Below, piece after piece: positions 49,501 to 62,100 of a DNA stretch of 64,000 bases. How positions within the stretch are numbered: position 1 is the stretch's first letter; each line of letters begins with the position of its first letter. The notes beneath the pieces are model-generated. The model worked only from the letters and a program-made list of their open reading frames with translations. It was not told where the DNA came from and searched no databases. Made by a program: the position numbers and the translations under genes. The DNA is taken from assembly GCF_000524195.1 (NCBI RefSeq), contig NW_020170423.1:62001-126000 (forward strand). Reading direction: 5' to 3'. The stretch comes from Echinococcus granulosus. Lineage: Eukaryota; Platyhelminthes; Cestoda; Cyclophyllidea; Taeniidae.

Positions 49501-52500
49501 AAATAGTTTTTTTGCCTTGAGAGACTATTTTTTCACGCTTTCAAAAATCAGATTGTGATAATTTGATTCTGATTTTAGTCTACACGTGACAAAATTTAGT
49601 TGTTTACTGAGCACTTCCACATCTTTACTTTGAGCCTTGTCCTTTAGCCTTAGCACTTAAAGCTTGCGCGTGTTAAAATGTGTATAAACTTTTTATGGCT
49701 CAAGATGGGGTGTTTGGAGCGGGAATTTGGTTTTTATTTTCTTGCTTACCTACTATTCAAGACGCGAGTGAAGCAACTATATCCCAAAATATTAGCGTTC
49801 TTTGGGTCCCCATGTTTAAGAACTCCTTTGTTATGTCTAGAAATGTATATTTACTTCTATTTCTTGTTCTCATCTGTTAAACTCTTATCGTTTGCGCCCA
49901 ATTAATCCATACACTATATAGCGGAATAGATTCGTCCAAAGTTTAGTATTTTAATTCAATAATATCAGGCCAGTAAATTGTTGTTGCTTTTTTATCTTCT
50001 TCATAAAAGAGAGAGGAAAAAACCAGTGACTTGTCACTTTATTCCAAAGTGGTCTTATTCAAATAAGTGGAAAGTGTCCAGCGCCTTACTTAGTAAACTC
50101 GGAAAGCACACTTTTAATTGCCTTACAGATGCAACACCTGTATAAATGAATTTATCTTCGGGAGGCCAGTTGGAGTGAGTTTTACCCTAATATGCAAAGA
50201 ACTTTTCTTTTTGATCGGTAGTTTAGGTAGCCAACACACCTTAGATGTTTTTTTTTGCATCCATTTGAAATAGAATGTTTAAGAAGAATGTGCTCCACAG
50301 GCAGTAAATGCTACATCAAATTTAGGCCCTGAATGCAATTGATTTGTGAATCCCTAAGGCCTGAAAAGAAGTTGATTTAATGCGTTTGCTACCAGAGTCT
50401 TAAGGGGAAATTTATCACCAAGACGTGGGAAAATTGTGTTTTATTGGAAGTTGTGCAATAAAAGGTTGACAAGGCGTATTTGTCCTCAGTTGAAAAGTTT
50501 CTACGTTTGTCCGGTCTTCATAAACTCGACTAATCTGTTTGTGACACTCGGTTAGTGATACTGGAAGGGAGTCTGAGGCCAAAACTACTTCACTTTTACC
50601 AGCAAAAGCATCAGACTTTTTTATGCCTTCTTTTTTTGTTCTCTGTAGCTCACGATTTCAGTAGAAAACGCCGGCCACGACCTACTCTTCGCTGTAATAT
50701 TTGGTGTCATTACATTCTCGGGGGGACCGCTGTCGTACACCTATCGCTTGAGTGAAATGCGACTTAAATTTGGCTCCTCGTCTGATCGTGGGTCAGAGCA
50801 CCGAGTCAACTCTTTTGCCTACCCAGGCGAGGTTTGTGCTTCTAACTTTCCTATCAAAATAGCTCAAGTTTTTTCTTAAGGCGGTACAATATTGCGACCT
50901 TTGGGCCTTAATGATTAAGCCATTACCAATTTATGACCTTTCTTGACCTTTATGACCATTCTTAAGATCGCTAAGAGCAGGGTGAAACAGCTGAGGGGGA
51001 CTCCTTTTGTCTCTCTCTCCATTTCAGCTACAGCTGTATGCCTACAACAGCGATTTGTACCAAAGTTTTGCGGATGCTGTTGATAGACCCAATGGCATTG
51101 CCGCCTTCTCCAGTATGCTTCAGGTATGCCTCATGTGCATACATGTGGATAAAAAATTTTGCCTTTTTTTGCACTAATTTTCTTTTTACTAGTAGTGTAC
51201 CCCTCTGTGACAGAGACTGACGTGTGAGAAGGGCATGACATGAGGGTTTTAAGCAAAGATGGACGCGGCCTTTTTGCACCTTTCTTGTGGAACGTTTCGC
51301 TTTTTACTCTGTATAGGTGTTCATACACCCAACAGAGGTGTAGTATGTTAAATCTGCAATTTTTTGCATGATTAATGAGAATAGCTATGTGCAAAGTACA
51401 GTTTCGAAAACCTGTGAATACATGTATATATTTGGCACATGGGGTGCAACTCGCACAGTTGGAGATGAATTTGGAGCATTAAATCTGCGGCTGACAATTG
51501 CCAAAAAAATAACTTCTCAACAAAAATTAACAAAAGAACACTTAACTAGGCAGCTTTTTTCCTATTAATGTCATTTTTAAATGTTATACCTTGCTTCTTG
51601 TTGCAAGAATTTGGGTGAACTACCCCATGGTTATTTTGGAAAATAGGAGTTCTAGCTACATATCAAGATGCGCTGCCCCGTGTCTCTTCTTCCCCTAATT
51701 TAACTTTAATTGCCTCATTGTATTCACTCGAGTTGTTGCCAGCAGATAAAGTAAATAAAAGTGGTAGGAGAAATTAGCTTTATTAAAAAAGGGAATAAAA
51801 TTGCGCTATAGAGCAGAAAGGACAAAATATTCCAGCGGAGAAGTATCACATTCCGCTTCGGCAGAGCTATGCCAGGTTAAAAGTAGTCGAGTGATTAAGA
51901 AGTAAACCAGGTCCTCTTTTTTTTCTCTTGTGTCCCCACAGATGTCAACAGAGACAAATAAGGACCTAATGGGAATTGTTATGGCAGCAGAAAAAACGCA
52001 GTTTCTGGGTACGTTTATCCATGTTATATCTTTCAAAATACCAAATTAACTTATTCACTTCGTAAGTACCGTTTAATGAACTAGGAAAATTTATAATAGC
52101 GGCTAGTGCTTTTGAGACATGAGGAAAACGAATTTCCGCAGTTGATCAACCTTTAAAAGGGTGCGTTTATTCCGTATGCACGAAAACAAATACAAAATTT
52201 TATGAGTTAGTAGATTTAGGGTAAGATTTTTACTTGAAATGGATATTTTTATTCATCCCTCGGCCGTGTAGGGTAGTGCGTTTTTTCCGTCACAAATTTC
52301 GATGATAATTTTGCTATTTACTTTGGATGGCATATTTTGATCCATAGGCGCGCATGGGGAATGGTGGTGGGGAGCATGCAGGGTTTTAATTTTTCGGAAT
52401 TGTCTGCAAATAATTGTTTAAAAGGGGATTCCCAATTTATGTATTAATAAAGTATACTTATAAACGCCCACTATTAATTATGGCATGCAATTACCTCTCA

Positions 52501-55500
52501 TTACTGCGGAAAAAACAGGTACACAGGCGGTAGCAGCGGATTTGGAATGTAAGCGATATTTATCCATTTACTTTTATCCCACTTCGTAAAGAATGCTGAA
52601 GACATTCGCCTTTTAAGTCGACTGAAACGGCGAGAATTTCTTCAGCGACTTTCAAATGCTTGTGTGAAAAGTGCGGTCTAGGTGTTTAGCAAAGCATTAT
52701 CACGTTCGAGTGCATTTCAGGCCTCAGTAGGTATACTTTGCGTTTGGCATCTAAACTTAAGGGTAGATTTCGGTCCTTCTTCAATATTTAAAATAGCCTA
52801 CATTTTATTGTCTCTACATAGATCGTCCAGAATAAAATATCCACGCCAGACGTCTTTAGATATTTCTATGCAATATACCCCACACAATTTAATTCAGTGG
52901 TTTTGTAAACATATTCACGTTTAACGCTTGGACCAAATAATTTTTTTCCCAAGTCCTTTATGACCTCTTTTGATGCTGCTGTCGTTGTAGGTGTTAATAA
53001 TAATGCGGATGCTATCAAAACACCCACTGCTATTCCCTACTCCCCTTGTTTACACAGTAAAAGTATCTTCGATTTTGCGTACCATCCACTTTACTTTCTG
53101 CCGCTGTGATCATCCGTTTTCGTGTTGCATGCCTTGCGGAGTAAAATCCATTTGATTAATTAGGACTTTTGAGTAGTGGAAAATACAGAAAAATTTTCCC
53201 ATTCTTGGAGGAAATGATAATTAGTCTTTCTATCCACAGTTGACACATTGTCGAGATAATATCTGGGGCTTGACGTTTACCTGGGGCAAGGAAGGAGGCA
53301 GTAAGTGTAAATTGCTCCATCAAGGAAGTCTTCACCACCTACAAATTGCAGTACATAGCACCACCACCACCACCACCACCACCACCACCACCACCACCAC
53401 CACCACCACCACCACCACCACCACCACCACCACCACCACCACCACCACCACCACAATTTGTTCCAAAGCCGCAATTTTAAAGAATTCCCTGTTTAAGCTA
53501 TTCATTTCCCTGTTTATTCAATTACATTAATTCCTCTGACTCTAAATAAACGGAGGAGTCGAAATCATCCAACACAAGGGAAGGAGGATTCCACACGCCG
53601 CCGGTTTTGTTAATTTCCCCATCTGGTTAGTATTAACTCGCGGGCTTCATTATTTCAGTTATCATGCCTAATGTACAGCTTGTAGAGCGCAGTAAAAACT
53701 CTTTTCTGTAGACACAGACCAAGAGTGGCAATAAAATGTGGCTTGTAATTTAGAAGACATAACACTCTCCCTCTCCTTCACTCACTGCAAGTGCTTGAAG
53801 CACCACTTTCAGTCCGGGGGTTGAAGGAAAGAAGTAAAAATGTCTTCTCCCCACAATTTCCACTCATCCTACGCTTCCACCAGCCTTCAAAACCCAACCT
53901 CCACTTTTGTATCCTGCAATTAGTTGTACCGACTTTAGTTGCTACGGCAACTAATCAACTAGCCCTTTTCTCTCCTCATAAAAGGGGTTATAATGGAACT
54001 ACCTGACGAAATTTTTCCTTTAATTTTAATAAATGAATACATAAGTGATTAAAATTTGAAATGTTCATCTCAATTAGGGGTTGAGCACTTCCTGTTAACT
54101 GCTGGTTGGGAAGCTTTATTGTCGTTTTAAACAATTACCTTAAAATATGAGCAGCAATGCGGTTCGGGGTTGTGATTCTTGCAGAAAAAAGAGGCAAATA
54201 TACATATGTGGTTGAGTTGACAAGTCAATAGCTAGTTTCATGTCTCATGACCGTGTCAAGCTATGCTCCAGATACCATCAGAGGCCTAGGGGGCGAGGTG
54301 GCGCGGGGTGGCGAGGAGCACCCGGGACCACGAAAGGGAAGAATCAGAATTGGCATTGCCTCGTTTGGTGACAGTATCTATGATAGTATCATCAATAGTA
54401 GGGATTTGTGCAATATAAATGGAATTGGTGTCTCTTTCATCCAAAGAAATGGGGTGAGGGAGAAAATTTGGGTAGACAATCATGGCAACCGATTGTATTA
54501 CATTCCCATCTATCTCTTTAAATCGACATCGTAATAAATTAGAAGGTAAAGCTTCCCATTTCCTTCTCATGTGCGAGTTAATGTTTTTAAAAGTGGAAAG
54601 AAGGACTGCTAATTTTATTTTGAATGAGATAAATACACAATAGCAGCAGCAGGGCAGCAGCCTCCCACTCATGACCAAATAACGCATTTATCTTTCCTCT
54701 GAGATAAAAAAAAATAAAGCACAGTCTCCTATGCAACCTTACTTTTGCATAATTTCGAGGAAAGGAAATGTCCAAAAAGGGGAGCGTATAGTTGACTAAT
54801 CAACGCAACGGACCGTGAACCTATGGGTACCCCCAGAAAGCGACTCGCTGATTGGTGGATTTTTGCATCAGGATAATTCTTTCCTCTTCTCCGGCAAAAT
54901 TTTGCTTTATAAATTAACTAGCACAGCAGGTAATGCTGAATTCAAGCATCTTGCAAGGAGAGGAGAAAGGTTAACCTAGCCCTCCGTACTACATACTCAT
55001 ACTTGCCTCGCTTGAACTTCCTGTACCACCTACTTGACAAAAAAATTAAACCAGCTCTTTCTTTTCCCCTCCACTTTCAATGATGATAGTGGCATTAGCT
55101 GGTTCTGGTAAACTTCACCGGGTTTAACTTATCAGGGGTTTAGACAGAATGGAAAGTCTTTTCATATTATTTCCCTACTCCAGTATAAAATGTACGCATT
55201 CCAGCGTAGTTTCTCTCCATCAGTGGGAGGTATCAACCCACCTTGTTGCTTACTTTAAGTTAAATATTTTATATTATGGATGGACTCATTGTTTAAATGC
55301 TACACTGCCTCAGAGCAAGTAATTTGGATACATAGAGCTAACGTGGTTGATTGAATAAATGATAAATGGACCTATCTACGGTATTGCTGGTCTACTAACC
55401 TCTGAAAAAGATCTAAGAGCTGAGCTCTACTTGACTAAACAATTAGTAGGTCTTGGAAACTTTTCATTTTTCATTTGTTTTACTTTTAGGCAATAAATTT

Positions 55501-58500
55501 CATCTAAAAGGAATCGAACTACAGGCCCTCTTTCCGGCCATCGATGAGTATATGACGTATGAGGGGTCGCTGCCATTTCCAAGTTGTGCCGAAACGGTGA
55601 CCTGGATCATTCTCAATAGATCCATTCAGATCTCCCTGAAAGAAGTAAGCAAGTCATCTTAAAGGCTCTCAAGCCATTGTCTTCATGGGTTACTATTCGC
55701 AGAACTTGGTTTGGATTCCAATGTCGTTCCTTGGGGTGGTGTGACTTTTCAGTAATGTTAAGAGATAAGATAAACTGGAAGACCATTTTCACTAATCACC
55801 TCAAGTATCAAATTAAATAATTAATAGGGAAGGGTGACCAGACGGTAATAAAAAGGTGGATGTGCTTGTGGATCCAACAAAGGAGACATTTTCTCCTTTT
55901 CTGCCTGTTATACCCTTAAGAGGAGGGAAGAAAGTTGTTCTTTACAATCGCCACTATCACTACCACCAATTTGCCAAGTCGGAAGAACTAGAAAACAGCT
56001 ATATGTGAAGAATAACATTATCCCCGTAATATGCTACTTATTTCATATTTCAGCAACCTTCACTTAAAAGCACTGACCCTTTGATTGGACTACTTTCTCT
56101 AATTTGCCTTTTCGATATTTCAAAAGAGAGACTAATTCTGTTTGTTGTTGTTCCTTGTTTGACTGTAGATGAAGGTTCTTCGACAATTACGAACTGACAA
56201 AACACTATGGTCCACCTCAATGGCTGACAATTTTCGACCAGTCAATCCCCTTAATAATCGCTCGGTGCGGACAAACATTCGATTCGCCGATTCGGTAGGT
56301 AACTCCTCCTTCTCCTCCTTACTAAACCTTTGCTATCGCCTTGATTACCGAGAGTGAACTGGAAGACAGTTGGCAGCAATAAGTCCTTCGTGTTGAAGAC
56401 TCATTAGGTACTGCCCGCCTACCTCAAGGGACTCGCACCGACCGTAGACAAATAAACGCTGATAAATCGTTCTTTTTTAGCCAGCACGTCATTGCCTGCA
56501 AGAAGCTAGTTTTTCTGACAGTTTTTTTACAACATCATATGAAGGGAGTCTTGAAGTGCTACACAAGTATTTGGTGATAACAAATGATATGTTTGTTGGC
56601 AGAACAGACGGCGAGAGAGTACCCCAAACTTCATGCCCCATCAGAAGTCAGCCAGTCCGTCTAGCAATTTATCTACAAGCACTATAAAATGTACAATGCC
56701 TTTTTTATAACCTACCTGCTAATGCATGCAAATGGAGCGCATTTACTTGGTACCATCTACGACTTCTCCAAGTGAATATTGGACATGTAAATGAGCTGTT
56801 TCCCCATCAATTTAGGGCTCTTGTGATGGCAGAAGGCCTGTAGCCTGCTCTTCCACCGTAATATCATCAAATTGTGTGAGGCAATCTTTTCGAGATGCTG
56901 CTCTAACCCCAGAACCACGTTTGATCCGCCAGGTCGGGTAGACTGAAGCCTAGCATACCAAATCTCAAGGGAATCCAGTAGTGTCTCCTCAATGCTTATT
57001 CCTCTGTGCGGAAGTCTTGGGCTTATCTCCCACCTAAACTTCCTCCGCACGCGCCAGTAACTAGAGTTCCACAGGATTTCACCCACATCGACACTTCTTC
57101 AAGGCAGATCAGGTTATCTTTTAGGAGGAAAAAAGGAAGTATTAACTTCGCACCCGAAAATAAATGAGTTTTTCTTCCTACTGAAGTATGTGCGTGACTG
57201 TTTATCACCAACTTTTAAAGTTCATTGCCACAGGTTATTATATGCGATTTATACGATGATAGGTGGGGATGGGGCAAGTAGGCTTCGATGGGGTGGACGA
57301 TCGCGTGCGCGGAGTTTACTGCCCCATCTCATCATTTCTCCATCGAAAGGCCTTGCAGAGTAGATTAGATTTTTCCAGCTGAATAGATACTTAAAAGCAA
57401 CGTTCTTTGCATTTCTTTTTCGGGCTCTATTACTTTTTTTGGTCTGCTTTGCTTCCACCGTTTCAAGAAATGCAAATCTTGCGGATGATCGTCGGTCCTG
57501 CTGCGTTGTTCTGATGTTGCAGTCAGCAATTTTTTGGATAAAAAAGAAACAGATTGTAAAGTTTAATAAGCCATAAGGTTGAGGGTCTTGCAAAATTATA
57601 GCTCCAGTGCCTGGAATTGTCCCTCCGGGACGCAATAAAGTTTACTATTTAGGCGGGAAGACCCACTAAGGAAGGTGTAGCCTCGAGGCAGGAAGGAAAG
57701 ATTCCAATCTGTTGCAAAGTTTTATATGGATGCCTTCTTCTCTTGACCATCGTCATCAAAACTCTCCAGGGATAATCACTCGCCTAGGTCGTCCAAGGCT
57801 TTCCATCAACCGAGAAAGACAGGAACGAAGGCGATATGGAAACTTTGAATGCAGCTGGTCCCCTTGGTGGGATTTGGTTGGGGTCCACGAAGTTCGTGTC
57901 CTCTGAATTGCGATTCGTGTTGCGTGGGGGTTTACCCAACAGCCAGATAGCCCACCGCCTCAACCGGGGACAGTAATCCAAAACCAAAAGGAGGAAAAGG
58001 TGATATTATGTCCTCTGACTTCGTCGCAAATCAAAGCTAAGTATGGTTCCGCCCTATTTTTGACAGTATCTCCAAAGAATATATCTTCTTTCTCTAACGT
58101 TTAAAAACCAATTAAGGCAAGATTTCTACTTACTTTGATCGGGTTTACTTGACACCGCCACTTCGTGCCATCTCGGAGGATGCAATAAAGCCTGACAGAG
58201 GGTTCACCATCAACGCACCAAATGACCGAAAGGGTATAATCAAGTAGAGGATTCCATAAAACTAAGATAACAGCAGAACTCTAAAGTTCACTTTGTTAAA
58301 TGCGCCATTAGAACAGCCGTCCTTTTATTTTATAGCCTCCCTCAGAGCATCCTTCTCGGCACGATCGTCTTTAGTAGATTGTAGTTGATTGCAAGAAAAG
58401 AACCCAATTAATTCGTTTAATTTTCCCTATAGAAATACTTCAACCCATCTCATTGCTGATGACGAATGAAGTGGACTTAGTTCTCAACAAGACTGGAGTG

Positions 58501-59172
58501 CGAGAGCATCTTAAATGCCAATCGCTTGGTGGTAGGAATCTTTACCTAAAAAACAGAATAGGAAAGAAAACCATCCTGTCTCCTCACTTACGGTAGACAG
58601 TAAAGTTGATAAGCAATCCCTCAAGACTGGAGTGATAAAAAAAGTCGACGTGATTCCGACAGCCCTTGTAGAGTGAGCTTGCGTGGATTCAATCTTTATT
58701 ATGGAAGTCCTCCTTCTTTACTTACCACCCAATAGCATCAAGGGTGGGTTTGTTTATTACTGCCTCCAAAGCGGCAACTTGAGTCATCTTTGGTGGGATG
58801 AAACAGTCTGAAAGGGTTTTAGTATTGACATCCGGAAGGACAAGAGGATTATCGGTATGGTTGGGACGTCGTGATATTAAGGTAGTGGCCGAAAATAACT
58901 TTAAGATAAAATCCAAAATTTAGTTCAGATCTGCCAACGCTATTTCAGCATGAATTTTTTTTCGTGAAACTTTAGTTATCCGCTAAATTTTGTAATTTCA
59001 GGAAAGTGTCTGTGAATACCGGCCTTCCGTAAGCTACTTTGGTAAGTCTTATCGTCTACTGAATCTGTAATTCCGTCTACTTACTGTTTTAAGTAGCATT
59101 TTTGGTGGCGAGCTTAGATTAGATAAATTTTAACCATATTTCCTTTTAGCTAGCCATCCTTTGCAGACCTAG
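46544..59172 (+). CDS. CA10: Carbonic anhydrase-related protein (CA10/CA11-like), catalytically inactive
   Basis: Alpha-carbonic anhydrase fold of the CARP X/XI group, secreted neuronal proteins in animals. Exons: 46544-46768 (5' limit uncertain), 50649-50831, 51028-51123, 51942-52008, 55490-55644, 56169-56294, 59002-59041, 59150-59172; phases agree, total about 304 aa. Family blocks: KRQSPIDI, ISVENAGHD, SGGPLSYTYRLSEMRLKFG, GSEHRVNSFAYPGELQLYAYN, PNGIAAFS, YEGSLPFPSCAETVTWII, MADNFRPVNPLNNRSVRTNI. The three zinc histidines are replaced: R and K in RLKFG (active enzymes have HFHWG) and Q in ELQLYAYN (active HLVHWN type). Two cysteines, before KRQSP and in SCAETVTW, can form the disulfide of extracellular CAs. 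The N-terminal WW motif of CA10 is missing. The ATG at 46544 gives a weak hydrophobic leader (ATLLLVIAGF); instead an acceptor near 46612 with an unseen upstream exon is possible. Confidence 0.93.
48491..48507. repeat. Dispersed palindromic motif (copy d)
   Basis: ACACGTA, CTC, TACGTGT: perfect 7-bp arms, flanked by GGCGTC on the left and AAGTCC on the right. In reverse orientation this matches the GGACTTG flank of copy b. It lies in the large first identified CA-related intron. Confidence 0.55.
53359..53454. repeat. (CAC)n trinucleotide microsatellite, 32 units
   Basis: A pure CAC/ACC run of 96 bp in the CA-related intron between exons 51942-52008 and 55490-55644. It forms Thr- or Trp-runs in spurious open frames on both strands. 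It is non-coding in the gene model and likely to be length-variable. Confidence 0.98.
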
Positions 59173-62100
59173 TCTACGACCGCACTGCACTGAACAGGAA
59201 GATCTACCTCCTTCCCAGTGAACCCTATCCCGTCCCCCGACCCACGAAGTTGTACTAGTTCTTCCTCTCCCTGCTCCTCCCTCTGAAATGAATCTTTGTA
59301 TTTCATTTTGCTATGCGTATGTACAAAAAAAGCATTCCGTTTGCAATGACCAAAGAATGAAGCGCGTTTTATCGAGCATTTGCGTAGTTTAATGCATTCT
59401 ACAGGCAGAGCATTGTTACTTAATTCCAATTCAGTAGACTACTTAGGCTCCTCGAAAATCTTAAAAGAAGATATTTTAACCGATCTTTCAACCAAGTATT
59501 AAGAAGATATTACCCCACTTCCCGAATTTTAAGATTCTTAAGTTTTAAGCAGTCAAGAAAATATCCAGAGTGTTCATAATTAATTAGACAGATAAAAACG
59601 GCACCGCCAGGCTTATCAGAAACGCAAACTACAGAATCGTTCGAGGAATCATTTACGCATAATTATCCACCACTAAAATACTAGCAGTAATTAAGTAGTA
59701 AGGCAGGGGCTAGTTGTACCAATGGAAAACTTTTGGTATCACTGTAGACAGGTTTCATCCTAATTGAACTGACATTTTGACTACTGCCAATCTGTCAGTT
59801 GGGATGACAAGACCAGTCAAGTTGTCAGGGTTAGCAGCACTTTGATGATGCTATTCTTACAAAAATGTGTTCTTGAAATAATTATTCAATCAGCGTTTTG
59901 TAACTTTAGAAATGTCCGTTTACTTCCTAAGTGTTCATGAGTGCGTTTATGTAAAGGTCATGAGAGGTCGTGTCAAGGAAGATAATTCACCATCGTCACA
60001 CGAACAGCGGCAATAATTGCTACTTTACTGTTTGCGCTAGCATGGGCAAATGGGGCCCAGTCAACCGCATAGATGGTCCCAAACAAGTGATTGCCCATTT
60101 CCACAACTAAAATGGCCCCAAAACACTTGCGGAAAGCTGAAAACCAGCCGGCGCAGACGCTAATTGGTGGATTTCAATGACGTGGCCCTTCATTCACCAA
60201 TGGGCGAGGGCTGAGCAGGGATCGACAGCATGGCCACACGTGCATCCATGCACACGCGCACGCACATACGCACGCACGCATAGGCATGTATGACCTTCGT
60301 GCAGCCCCCCACTCGAGGCAGGCACATTTCGTAGATTTCCACAAGTGTGTCTGCTTGTGCGCCTGTTACCTTCTCTACCACTTATGATGGTCTAACGCTT
60401 GCTCCCATTATTGGCAAGGCGAGACCTCGTCCTAACAACAGCGCTCGGATTAATCTAGTGGTAAAAGTTTTCGAAATATCGAGGCAGAAAATGGCTAAAC
60501 ACGACAGGGCAGCCTCTGTGAGGTAAGTCTTTACCAAGTTTTGGCTTTGTTTTGATAATAAAGCTCAAAGTCCTTAACCACATCATGTGGTAATTTAGTT
60601 GCTTTTGAGCCTTGAAATTTGGTGAAAATAATTAAAAAAGTAAAGACGCCCAACTAAGATTGATCCCAAGTTTCTGTGTGACTGAGGGTTTTGGGACCTG
60701 TAAGATCACGTTAGTTCACTTACTTAAGGTTTAAACTCTCTTGAATAGAGACATCTTAATCCGATGTAATTCAGCGCGTAATGATGTGCGTTTTCGCGAG
60801 AGATAACCAGAAATACCTATAACTTCCATCAAAAGTAGTGTCAAAAGTTGAAGTTTGATGCGAGGAGGGAGGATGGCAAGATTGCGAGGAGGAATGGGTG
60901 TGCAGTTATAAAGGCGTCGCACGGGCACTGAAATTTTTCCTACCCCTTCCACCCCCCTACCTCTCCACTTAAACTAACTATTTGACTGCTTGACATATCA
61001 TAGCATTTGTTAATGTCAGCCATTTTGTGTTCATTTTAAATGAAAAAAAAACATTGGATTATAATAATGGTCAGTAATCATGATGTCATAATAAATTCTC
61101 CCGCAGTTGCTGCAGCCCGAGATACAAGAGCTTTAACTGTTCGATTTTCTTAGATTTTATGAAAGTATTAAATCAACTTCTTTAAGGACAAAACCTTGTT
61201 GACATTATTAATTGGGATTTGTTTAAATCCATTGAGTATTTACTTGTCGACCTAATGCAGTACCCGAACTTAAACTTTGAGCTTTCCTTTGAATAAATGA
61301 AATGTTTTAGTAAATTCCTTTGGACCTGCTACTTGTCGCCCATGAATTAAATAAAATTCCATTGCAAGAGATCATTGGATTCGACCGCCTCCTCGACTTG
61401 CTTGTTGTCAATGGGATTTTGCTCTGTGCATTCGGATATACTTTCGTTAGATATCCTATTAGACTCTTCCTATTCACAATTCAGAACTAATGCGTAAATG
61501 ATGTTTCTCATAGTTGAAAATGTCGGATTTTTGCGTCTTAAGACCCTATATTCCTTCTGGTAAATTTGCTTTGTACAAGGGAATATTTACACACTCCAAA
61601 AATGTTTTAAACTGATCCAAATATGTGTCCAACAGAATATCCGCCAAATTTCCCCTCTCTGGAGCTACACATGTATCGTAATTCCGATCTATGCCGTCCA
61701 TATTCTGTTTTAATTGTAGCTGTGGTTCCAGATATTCCTTCCACTAAAATTTCGGTAAAATTTATTTATTCGTCGTTTACACCATGGTTGCTTTCAGGTC
61801 CCTAGATGAAGCATTGTTTTGCCATATTATTAGGGGATATCAGAAATGGCTGCTTCTCGATAGTAGACTTCTCATCTTTCAGTTGTGAGTGGACTGCAAT
61901 CAGTTCGTTAATATTTTCGAGATTAATTCATGAATACCCATTTAGTCAGACTTTTTAACTTCTTCCTACGGGAAAAATAAACTGTTTTAGCTGCTGAACT
62001 TTCGAGCAGCATGAAATCTGTAACGATGTTGCGACTTCAGAGTTTTCAATTCCCTTAGAACAGCAAAAATGTCGAATTTGATTTCATCTTTACAGTAAAA

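Noticed and set aside
53277..53474. Open frames rich in Thr or Trp over the (CAC)n tract
   Set aside because: These are translations of a microsatellite inside an intron, not proteins.
57249..57635. 128-codon minus-strand frame
   Set aside because: It starts with TTG, lies antisense in an intron of the CA-related gene, and shows no domain or splice signals.
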